In this document: positions 8,084-19,623 of the stretch, piece by piece
How the letters are laid out: every line of letters begins with the position of its first letter
Position numbering within the stretch: the stretch's first letter is position 1
Source: Chromera velia
Taxonomy: Eukaryota > Sar > Chromeraceae
DNA: 21,197 nucleotides
Assembly (NCBI GenBank): GCA_018398765.1
Contig: JAHBMJ010002223.1
Span: forward strand, 1-21,197
Reading direction: 5' to 3'
Program-made: the position numbers and the translations under genes
Notes under the pieces: generated by a model
What the model saw: only the letters and a program-made list of their open reading frames with translations
Database searches by the model: none
Told to the model about the DNA's origin: nothing

Positions 8084-11000
8084 TGTGTGTGTCCTCATTT
8101 CTGCCTGACTGCCGCTGAAATGTGAAACCCAATGACACCAGATACACAAGTCATCCTCTCAGTTCGAATTCGTCTGCATGTGTCAGCGGGCACGTACACC
8201 CACGAGCAGTTTTGGTGCATGGTCTCGCTCATGCATGTACCTCTCTCTCTCTCTCTCTGTCTGTGTCTGTGTTTTACATACATTCGCAGACGGGCACTCA
8301 TGGATTCGAAAGGAGACCTCCCTACGGCCTTGGAAAGACTGCTGGGTGGCGGGGGTCAGTCACTCGATCAAGCGCTCTGGGCGTCTGCCTCTGTTGTCTT
8401 CTTTTCTCTTCGCGTCGCCTCGCTTTGCTGCCCGCGACGTTTCTGTTCTGACGTTGATAGATGCATGCCCCAAATCGGAAAATCCACTGGCGCGCATCCT
8501 TTGCTGTAGCCCCTTTTCAGGCGACAGAGAACAACCAATCAAGAGGAACAGAGCAGCCTGGGTGATCATTCCTCCTGTTTTCCTTGCATTCAACATTCTT
8601 GACGGCAGTGGTTTTTGTATTCCTTGCTGCTGCCTGCAGGTGACGGTCCGGAGCCCATCCCCGTGGACTCGGAGGAAACGTTTCCTCATCAGGACTTCGG
8701 CGGGAGTGTGTATGGAACAGGGACGGGGGGACAGGGGGCGGGAGGGGGGGGCGTGGGGGGAGGCAAAGGAGCGCACGTGAATAATGCTGGTCAAGCGGGC
8801 ATTCGTGCTGGTGCGTCTCTGTCCTCTATTCCTCAGTCTGCCTGGCTTTCTTTCTTTCTTTCTTTCTCTCTCTCTCTCTCTCTCTTCTTTTCTCTTTTTC
8901 TTTCTTTTCTTTCTGTCGGCATTTTTGGCTTCACCGGTTTGGGTCTGTTTCCTTCTCTGTTTCTCGGTGTGGGTTTCTGTCATTCGGTGCACGCTTCTCT
9001 GTCTTGGAGGTCTCATGGTGCTGCTCCACCCCTGTGCGTTTGCATAAAAGAGCGCGCGCGTGTGTGTGTGTGTGTGTGTAAATGTGCGTGGGTGCGTGTG
9101 CATATGCGCAGATGATGAGAGCACCGTCGACGTCGGAGAGGATGACAAAGCCGGTGAGTGAGGAGAGCTCCAGGAAAGGAAGCAAAGGGAAGAAGATAGA
9201 CGAGAGCGAATCTTGCTTGCAGAGAGTGGGTCGTCTGACAGGAGCGAGCAAAGCAAGAGCCCCCCCCCCCAAAAAAAACGACCGACCGACCAGGCAATCT
9301 CCCTCTCTGTCCACAGGTGCACGAAGCCTCTCCTCGAAGCACTTGCCCGAAAGTCCTTGCAAGAGAGGGAGGCAGAGAGGGAGGACCTCTTGCTCATCCT
9401 CCACAGAGTCGTTTGTTTTCGTTCACGTGCATTGTGTGTGTTCCAAATGAGTTGATTCCTTTTCTCCTGCTGTTTTTGTTTCTTCCTTCTTTCTTGCGTT
9501 CTGTCTGCCTGAACGCAGGTGGAGCTGCGGAGGCCCCCACAGGACCCAATGCGGAGGTGCTGCGGGGGGGGTACGAAGATTCGGAGAACCCCATGGAGAG
9601 ACGTCGGATCCTGGGAGATCGGTGTGGGCTGAAGAATATTGGGAACAGTCAGTCGATTCATTCCGTCGAGAGAGAGAGAGAGCAAAGGAAGGAGGGGGGC
9701 CGATGATTTGAAGACACTGGATCAGATTTTCTTCCTTTCTCTTCTTTTGACGTACACACGGACTTATGTACGAAGTCAGAGTTTGAACAAAAAGAGTAAT
9801 CCATACCGGTAGAATGGAACACCATGTTACGGTTTTTTCCGGGTCTTTCTCTGTTTGCGATTTTTTTGACTGGGGAAAGGGGGAGGAAAACAACGCACAT
9901 GTGAGGGAACAAAACAAGGAAGAATTGATTCCTACTGCAAGCTGTGAATATCGATATGTCTCTCATCTTAGTATGACGTCATTCATGTCTGCATGCATGT
10001 GTGCTTAATTGCTTGTGTCTGCAGCCTGCTACGTGAACTCTTTTCTTCAGACTCTTCTGAGCACCCCTGCCTTTGTAGATCTCCTTTTTCGGTGGGTGGG
10101 TGGGTGGGTGGGTGAGTCAGCGAGTGAGTGAGCGTATTTGTTGGAGAGAGAGAGAGACTCTTTTCTTTGTAGTTGCAGTTAAAGCGTGGGGTCTCTAAGG
10201 GTCTATCGATGTGGCCGTGGATCGTATTTTCGTTTCGTTTCGTTTCGTTGATTTGCTGAGGAAAGGCTTCCAGCGTTCCTGCGTGCTTTGTTTTCTTCAC
10301 GTTTCGTCTTTCCAAATGTCGAGGCAGCAGTCTCCCTTTCGGTGCTTCAACACACCGAATGAACTTTTCGTCTCGGTACGCGGTTTCAAGGCACAGGAAG
10401 GAAGCTGAATTTCTTTGTGTCGTTTGTTCTGCTGCATATGTGTGCGTTGCAACGTATACGTATAAACATTGAAATCAAATCTGTGTGCATGCAGTTTCCG
10501 TATACGTATAAACATTGAAAGAAATCTGTGTGCATGCAGTTTCCGTTCGTTAGACGAGTTGGAGGGTCCAACAAAGGAACTTGTGTTGAAGAAGAGGGAG
10601 CAGGAGGCGTTGAGACAGAAGGAGAAAGCGCGGCTACTCGAGAGAAGAAAGAGACTGGCCCGAGGGTCCAGTCAGACGGAGGCGTCCCATCCGTTACCCG
10701 TGTCCCCCCAGGTCTCGGCGGACGGGGGGGCCGGGGCCGCAGGGGATGCGGACGGAGACCCCCGAGACAAGGGGGGGGGGGGAGAGCGCAGACCGCCTCC
10801 TGTCCAGGGGGGAGCTGCTCCAGCCAGCAAGAGGGCGCGTGAGAGCGGAGGGATAGATGGAGGAGGGGAGGGGCAGGGGGAGGGGGGGGAGGGTCTCGAG
10901 CAGGACCCTGCGGGGGTGGGCATATCAGGGACGGGATTTCCGTCTCAGGCAGGGGACGGACAGATTAACGGTCGGTTGGTTGGTTGGTCTTTCTCGGTTA

Positions 11001-11530
11001 ATTGACTCATTGGGTGGGGTGCGCTGTTTGGTTTGTTGTTGGGTTCTTCTGTCAATGGGTTGGTTCACCGTACGGGTCGAGGGTCTTCTTAGGGGGTGTG
11101 TTGGGCTGTGCTTCAGTAGTAGTTCGCGCTCTCGAGAATCCTTCGGAAAAGAAAGGACGCTGTCGCTTTGCTGGCCTCTCAAAATAAGAATATGAATCTC
11201 CACAGATTGATTACTCGGGGTAAGAAGAGAAGCAGGAATGAGGAAGCTGGAACGTTAATTGCCCCTGCATTCTGAAGTGTCCATGAATGCACAAAAACAG
11301 AATGAGAAAGAAATGCGTCTCTTCATCTGTCTGGTGGTGCCCCTCTGTTGCAGGAGATGAGGACGGTGGAGGCGCCGCACCTTCTGCAGTCGCAGGAGCA
11401 GGGGCAGGGGGGGCGGGTGGGAGCGGTGACCGTGCGGGTACCGGGGCCGATCAGGGGGGGGAAGGGGGCAACGGGGGCGAGGGGGGCGGGCTCTTTGACG
11501 GGTGGGTGGGTGGGTGGGTGAAGGCACGGC

Positions 11531-11561
<31 letters not shown>

Positions 11562-14500
11562 GTCTTTTTTTTCTATTTCCCTCCGTCTGTTTCATTCAGA
11601 TTGCATTGGAGGGAGTCTCTCCGTTTCTCGTCTCTTTCTCCTCATTTCATTTTTCTGTTTCTCCGTTTTGTTCCGTTTCTCCATCTCTGCCCCCCGTCTC
11701 CTTGCTTGCCTTTATTTTTCTGTTTCTCCGTTTTGTTCTGTTTCTCCCTCCATCTCTGCCCCCCCCTCTCGACCCTTGCTTTTTTTGCCTTGGGTCCTCC
11801 CCGTGAGGCGGCGGCGTCGTCGTCAGATTTGTGGTGCTGGTTGTCTGAGTGAAGTAGAACGAACGAAGATGGGTGGCTGCCCCTTTTCCCTTTCCCTTTT
11901 CCCTGAGGCCCTTTAAAGCCAAACGAGAGCGAATTCTGTGAAGAAGATAGGATAAAAACATATGCATATGATGATCGAAGGGAATGGTTTTGCTTGATTT
12001 GCAGGGAAGACGCGGGAGGCGATGAAGGGGACCTGTATTTACTTTCATACAGAACGTGTAGAAAATAAATGTATGAAAGTAAATAAATGTATGAAAGTAA
12101 ATACATGTTTGCAGGGAAGACGCGGGAGACGATGAAGGGGACCGACTGAGAAAGAAGAAAGCCCTGACCATGAGTGAGTCTGCATGTGCGTGCATGGGGG
12201 GTTGGGGGGCTAAATTATCTTTGTGTTTCAATTCGCCTTTCCCTCCACTGGTCTTCCCTTCCGCCTTCCCATTGAATTGATTGCTGTGCCGGTCTGACGT
12301 CTTCCTTCTCCCCGCCTTTCTCTCTCCCTCTCTCTCTCTGTGTATATGTGTGCGTGTGTGTGTGCAGTTCTTGCGTTGCGTCGTCTTGCCGGTTTGACCC
12401 TGTTTTCGAAGAGGAAGTACATCTCGCCGAAGTCCGTGCTCAACCACCTCTGTGGTCCGAAGGTCAGAGGAGAGGAGAGGAGAGGAGAGGAGAAGAAGGA
12501 TGATGGTGCCTGTCGTCTTTCCCTTGATCGCTTCCTTCGTTTCTTTTTTCCTTCCCTTCTCTCCCTTCGCTTGTTGTTTTGTTCCGTCTTCACTCCCTCC
12601 CGCCCCTTTCTCCTTCTGGCCATCGCACCCACTGATCGGTCAATTCGGTCAATTCGTCGATCAGTGTGCTTCTCCTTCTGACTCACCGACTGGCAACGCA
12701 AGAAGTGCCTGCACACACGCAGAGAGAGAGAGAGAGAGAGAAGAGAGAGGGGGGGAGAGAAAACAGAGAGAGAGAGACAGAGAGAAGAGAGAGAGAGAGA
12801 GAGAAGGGGGGCCCAAGATCGAGGCAACACAATGGGGTCAGAAAGTGGGTGTGCATGAAAGAAGGGAGGAAGTGAGTGCAGTGAGTCATGCCGTCTCCCC
12901 CTGCATGCATGCATGTGTCTGTCATTCATTCATTCATTGATTCATTGAAAGGGAGGGAGGGAGGGAGAGACCTCATGGGTGGCTTCCTTCCTGCATGAAT
13001 TATCCTTCTCTTCCTTCCTTCCTGTCTTCCTTCCTTCCCATCTGCCTTCTGCCTGCCCGCCTGCCTTCAGGGAGAGAAGCGGCCGTTTGCGGGTGCACAG
13101 GAGGACATGGGCGAGTTCTCCATTGGTTTTTTCGAGCGGCTAGAGGAAGGTCAGAGAAGAGAAGAAACGAAAATAACGGATAGCGAAACAAAATTAAATA
13201 TGTGGTGACTGCCACTGTGTACGTTAAGATACGTGAAGAAAGAATGACTGTAGATGGCGAAGAAGATAGATCCAGGGGATGTTAGCTTTTTCTCTTGGTC
13301 ACGCTGGATGTTTTCTCCCGACGCGAAACTGCAGGGTAAAGAAAGGGGCCCCGCCCTGGAAAGCTCATTCAGAGCTCGTTCGAATCGAAGCATTTATACG
13401 CACGCGCCTGTGTGTGTATCTGTGTCCCTGCTCTCATGCGTGTGAACCCATCAGTAAATGGATATTCACAAATAAACGATTCAAGACGCCTCCCTTCCCC
13501 TCCCTGCCTTCCTGCAGGGTTTTCCCTCGGCGTTGTCGTTCCTCCTCTCGAGGCCGTGATTGACGGAGACCCCCCGAACCTCTCTCTGCTCCTCGGGGAC
13601 GGAGCCGATCCCCATCTTCGACCTTCTGCCTCTTCCTCTTCTGCTCCCTTTTTTGCGTCGGGAGGGCCGGCCGGAGGCGTTGGGGGTGGGGGGGTGGACC
13701 AGAACCAGAGCAGCAGCAGTCCCATGCAGGTGGACGGCGGCACTGCTGCTGGTCTAGATCGTGAGGTGACAGCAGCAGGTGATCTAAAGGAGGGGGGAAG
13801 GAGGGCAGAGGGAGACGACGTGGAGCCTGCGGAGTTTGTGTGCGGCCAGGGAGCGGCGGCACTTATCCGACGGTTGTTTTTTGGCAAGTGAGTGAGTGAG
13901 GGAAGGAGGGAGGGAGTGAAAGGGTGGTTTCAATTTTCTTCTTTGCTTCATTTTCGTAAACAAGTGCGCCCCTCTCCCTTTCGTTTTGTTTTCGCTTCCT
14001 GTATACGCGAAGAGAGATTTTTTGGTCTTGCTTTTCACGTGGGCGGCCGGGGGCGCATTTCTTTCTTTCTTTCTTTCTGCATGCAGCATGTTGATGATAC
14101 TACAGATCGGCAATGGGCATCTTTGTCGATCCGCAGTGTGTCGCCCCCGTGCTCGACTTGCCCTCACCAGATTCCTTTCGAAGCCTCTCGATCTCCTTTT
14201 CCCCTCCGTCTCGTGTATGTGTATATGTATGTGTCCCTCCCTCTGTGTGTGTGCGTGTGCAGATTTGAACAACTCGTGCGTCCCCGCGGCGGTCCCCCTC
14301 CCCCGTTGGCTCAGCAGCAGACTTCTGGAGGAGGGGGAGTTCCGGGCAGACACCTGTACCGTGCACCGTCGAACCCTGGCAGCAGCTCCCTTGGAGGTGG
14401 AGGGGGAGGGGGTGTGCTGAGAGGTGTCTCGGGGGCAGCCTCTTCCTCTTCTCCCCCGCCTCACCAACACCAGTCTCCCCCTCAGGGACAGGCGCAGCAG

Positions 14501-15060
14501 AGAAGGCAACAAAGATCTGGTGGGTTGCTGGGTGGGCAGCTTCTCGTCTCTCCTCTCTCTGGCTTTCTTTTCTTGTATGGAGCTAGATGGAGAGAGGGGG
14601 GATTAGAGAAATGGGCTTGTGTCCTCTCTTCCGATTTTTCTCGACTGTCTGAACGAGGAAAGAAGAGAAAGCACAAAAACAGAAGAAAGGGGGGGATGCA
14701 TCGAACAAGTTTTATGTATCGGTCTCTGTGAATGCACGCATGCATGCATGCATACATCGATGTTGGTCGAGATTAATGAAGAACGGAATGCAGGCACGGG
14801 TCGGGAGGTTTCGGGCATCTCCCTGGTCTCTGTGTCCCCCGAGTCGGCATCTTTGCTGAACCCTCTCGGTGGGGGGGGTCTCCCTCTCGGGGACGGGTCT
14901 TCTGCCTCTTCTTCTTGTGCAGTGAGTGCTCATGTGGCGAGGGAACAGGAGCGACAGACAGAGAAAGGGCCGGTGCATGGAGGGTCGAATCAGGGCAGCG
15001 ACACAGATGAAGAAGAGGCAGGGGAGGTCTTCCATCAGGTCGGTCTGTCTGTCTGTGTGC

Positions 15061-15103
<43 letters not shown>

Positions 15104-17704
15104 TCTGTCTGTCTGTCTATCTGTATGTCTGTCTGTCTGTGTGCCTGGCTGGCTGGCTATGTGTCTGTCTGTTTGTATGTCTGTCTGTATGTCTGTCGGT
15201 CTGTCTGTCTATCTGTATGTCTGTCTGTCTGTCTGTCTATCTGTATGTCTATGTGTATGTCTGTCTGTATGTCTGTGTGTCTGTCTGTATGTCCGTTTGT
15301 CTGTCTGCCTGTCTGTCTGTCTGTCTGTCAAGGGAGGGAAGGAGGGAGGGGCAGAAGAGAAAAGCACAGGCATTTGAGAGCTACACGAGAAAAATGTCGC
15401 ATTGCTCTCGTTCTCTTCTGATGCGGACAGGAAAATGACACGACGTGTAAACTGGCTGCATGTTTGTATCTGTACAGGTTCTCATGGGGTTTTGCTCGAT
15501 CACATTATCTGTCCAATAAATAAATTGCACCAACGCATGAACACTTTTATCTGTGTGTGTATTTGTATGAGGCATTTGTGACTGACTGTTTCCTTCCTGT
15601 ACGCATGAAATGCGCATGCAGGTGTTGCTGGACTTATGGCACCAAAATCTGTATGACAGTTGGGAGGCGAAGAACTTCGACGACGACGTTGACTACACGC
15701 TAGAGGACGGCACGAAAACGAAGGCCTCGACGGAGTGGTGGCTGAGGAGGAAGCCACAGCTGCTGATGATCCAGCTGCAGAGAGTGGTCTTCAACCCGAA
15801 AGATATGGTTGGCATGAGGGTGTGCATCTGTGGGGGGGGGGACGGGGTATCAGTTGACTGGCTGGTTGTTTGATCTGTTTGTTTATCGCGTGCTAGAGTG
15901 GCTTGCTACATAGAAGGGAAAGCTGTGCTTCCTTTTCCGGATCTCTCGCCGTCTCCTTCTCTCCGTGAGACGATCGTTCACACGTGTCGCAGTATCTGCC
16001 AGTTCTGCCTGAAAAAGCATCAAATGAGCTTCTTTGTGTGGTGCATCATCTTTGTATTGTGTGTCTGTATGTTTGCGTCTGTGTGTTCTTTCTTCCCTTC
16101 CTCTCCCCTGCAGACGCAGAAAAAGATCTCGTCCCTTTTTCACTTTGATGAGACAATCTTTGTGGATCGTTTTCTTCTCCAAAACAGGTGAGCAGAGAGA
16201 GGCAGGGGGGCAACAAGAAATCTCTGCAAGAGTGAGCAAGGAACAGAAGAAGTGACAAATGAAATGAGGAGATGGACGAGTAAACAAGAGTGGAAGGAAA
16301 GGAAAAGGAAGAAGATGGGTTTCCTTCAGTTGCCTTCCAGCGAGAGAGAGTCTTTGTTCGTTCGTTCGAATTTTTTAGTAAAAGAGAAAATCGAATGGCA
16401 TACGGCTGATTGTACTGCCTGTCTGTCTGTCTGTCTTAGTGGTTTTTTTATGCAGCATATTTCCCCATTCTTCTTGTCTGTCGAGCAGTAAGGTCTCAAT
16501 TCTCTGTCTGCATGTGAGATTCTCTCTGTATGTATGTATGTATGTACGGGTTCGATTGCTGAATGACTGAATGCAGGGAGAGGACAGTCGCAATCCGTCG
16601 AAGCAACAAAAGTCTCCGGAAGAGGAAACAGAAGGTGGAGGACTCACTCAAATTGTTCGCGTCATTCGGACAGAGCGGCGTCGCGCTCGATCGGATCCTT
16701 CGGTCGGTCTGTCGGTCGTCTCTGTCTGTCTGTCTGCCTGCCTGCCTCTTTCTTTATCTGTCTGAGAAGGAAAAGAGAAGAAAAAAAGTCATAAAGTCAG
16801 TATATCTGTTGTTGTGTTTGACGTTTTGTCTCCAGTGACGCCATCAGGTTTCTCTCCAGTGGGTTGCTTGTCTTGGCTTGGCGTTTCCTCTGTGTCTGTC
16901 AATGGATTGGTTTTCTGGGGGGTGCCTTGTGATTGACTTGTTTGTTGTATCGTCTGTCCCTTCCCTTGCAGGCTTGCTGCGGATTTTTTTTTTCTTTCAT
17001 ACAGAAAAAGAATTCTGTATGAAAGTAAATGCATGCCCCTGCAGGCTTGCTGCGGATTTTCTTTTGAGCAACCTGCCGGCTGGTGCCAACGGTGACGGGG
17101 CCCCTGGCGGCAGTGGGGCAGTGGCGGCGGCGGGGGGGGCGGGAGAGGACGCGCTGATGACTGACGGGGCGGCGGCGTGTGGGTCGGATGAGGAGGGCGA
17201 AGGAAGCAGCCTGTCGGGGGTCTCTGCGCAAGAGCTCCCGAAACCCTCCTCGATTCTTCAGGTAGGTATCTGGGTCTTCAGGGAGGGTATGTCTGTCTGT
17301 AATGGATCCATGAGGGAGGAGGAGGTGCATCCATCTGGCTGTCTAGTTTTGGCGTGCAGACGTGTGAGTGAGGGTGAACACAGAAAGACAGAAAGTGAGG
17401 CAAAGACGTCTAGACAGAAACTCCACTGGGAGGGACGAGAGAAAGAGGGAGCATTTCCTTCCTTCCTCTGCTCCCTCCGTACAAAGATGTAGTCTGACCC
17501 CCTTCCGTTCATTTTTTTTTTTTTTCGCTGGCTTGGCCTTGGCTTCTTTTTCTTTTTTTGATCGGCTGAACGGGACTACTTTCAACTCTCGAAAAAAAGA
17601 ACAAGACTCTCTTTCTTTTTCCTGCCTGACTCTCTCTGGATGGATCTGCATGTTCATTCATTCATTCATGGAGGGAGGGAGGGAGACTTTGGCTGCATGA
17701 TGTG

Positions 17705-17735
<31 letters not shown>

Positions 17736-17764
17736 GTGTCTGTCTGCCTGCCTGCCTGCCTGCC

Positions 17765-17795
<31 letters not shown>

Positions 17796-19545
17796 GTGTG
17801 TGTGCCAAAAAACAAAATAAAAAGCAGACGACGTGCGGAGACTTCAGCCCATGGACGAGTGAGTCCGGCGTGTTGCCCCGTCTCCAAAACTTCGCAGAAA
17901 CCGCAGAAGGCCATCGGTAGGTTCGTTGGTTTTGTTTTTTTTGTGTGTGGGCGGGTGATCTGTTGGTTGTGGGCGGGTTGTTTGCATCCTTGCTTGCTTG
18001 CTTGCTGGAATTTGTTCGTGCTCACCGGTTTCTGTCTCTTCGATCGTTTCCTCGGGGGCCCTTTCTTCCCTTCCTTCCGTTCGCAAAGCTGATCCCTCTG
18101 CCCTTCCTTTTTTTCGTACCTTCCTTCCTCTCTTCCGACTCTGAGATTACAGAGACGTCTCGCCTTCTCTTTGCGGTTGCAGCGTGGGGGGGTTCTCTTA
18201 CTTTCTTGTCTTCTTTGCTTGCCTGCATGCTTGTTTTCCTGCTTGAATGCTTATCTTTCTTTCCACACCTGCTCACTTGTCTGTTCGACTCTTCGCCCCT
18301 TTCTCCCGTTCGTATTTTCCTTTCCTTCCTCCTTCCCTGCTTTGATTCCCTTTTGCTTTCCCTGTCACCCCTTGCAATCATTGCTTGACGCACGCAGCGT
18401 CCGTCTGGAAACAGAGAGTGCAGAGCTGGGCGCGCGAATTCGCGACTCCTTCGTTGGAATGTCCAACCAGGCGAATGAATACAGACTCCACGCGATTTGG
18501 GTGCATCAGGTCGGTCAGTCGGCTTCAGAAAGAAAAAAAGATTCGGTCAAGAGTGAGTAAAGGGAGCTAGGGAACGGGCAGAAAGAAGAAGAAAAAAACC
18601 CAAAAAGAAAGAAAGAGCAGAGGGAGGACCGTTGACGCACGCATGCGTGGGTGGTCGTGCTGTCCTACTTGCTTGAGGCCGCCCGGCCGCCCCTGTATTG
18701 TCTTTCTTCTTTTTTCTTTTCATTGCTGAATTCTTCAAAGTCCCCCTGGCAGGTTCTCTCTCTGTCAGGAGGGATGACCTTTTGTGAGATCTGCCCTTCG
18801 TTTGTGTCTCGATTCACTTCAGTGTAGAAAATACCCCTGCCTGTCCTTTCTTTTCATAAAAAAGCATTCATTCGCATAAGATCTTCCTCGCCTCGCAGGG
18901 TGCGGCAGGAAGCGGTCACTACTGGGCGTTCGTGAGAGACCACGTGAGAGGCATATGGTTTCGTTGCGACGACTCGACGGTGACGGAGATTTCCTTCGAT
19001 GACGTCCGTCAGCGGGGAGCTAGGAGGGTGTGAGGGTGTGCATGTGCGTGTGAATTCATTCATTGGCCTTGTGTAGTTCTGTGTCTACGTGAGAGAGAGG
19101 CGCCGGCAGGAAGGAAGTGAGGGTTCCCACACAACAAGGCAACAGCAGCAGAAAGGGAACGAAGAAGAGTCAAAAATGAGGCTAGAGCTGATACCTTTGT
19201 CGCATCCTGTTTCCTTCAATTCGCCTTTTCTGTATTTTATTGTGTGCGTGCGAGCGAGAGAGAGAGAGACTTTGTTTGCGTGTGATGGGAAGAGAGAAAG
19301 AATCCGAACTCCAACTCGTCCCCCGATGTAAGAAAAAAGAGAGGTCTATCTGCTGGTCAACTCGCCTCTCTCCCTTCTTCTCGTCTGTCCGTCCTTTTTT
19401 CTCTTTCTTTCTTTGTCCTTTGAGTGGAGCGAGAGAGAAAGAAGAAGCGGTCCTCCCTCAATGCCACTAGCTCGCAGCGGTGTGCGCAAGAAGCAAACTT
19501 ACATATAATTTCCATGAATGCATTGGAAAGGGAAAGCGCATGTCT

Positions 19546-19579
<34 letters not shown>

Positions 19580-19590
19580 ATATCATGTGC

Positions 19591-19623
<33 letters not shown>

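Noticed and set aside
8360-9685. 441-codon open frame on the minus strand
   Set aside because: It is antisense to USP exons and introns and dominated by repeat-encoded Thr/His, Arg/Glu and Lys stretches. No domain is visible, and the plus-strand motifs are unambiguous.
13900-13920. CRISPR-like or other spaced repeat arrays
   Set aside because: All regular repeats here are contiguous microsatellites with no unique spacers, and the gene structure is eukaryotic.
14088-14136. Acceptor atgcag at 14087 for exon 13
   Set aside because: It gives the wrong phase for the finger motif. ccgcag at 14136 restores frame and a clean USP segment.
14926-15438. Long Cys/Val/Leu/Ser ORFs (SVCLSVCL-type) in several frames
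   Set aside because: They are translations of the CTGT/CTGG array in an intron. The real exon ends at 15038.
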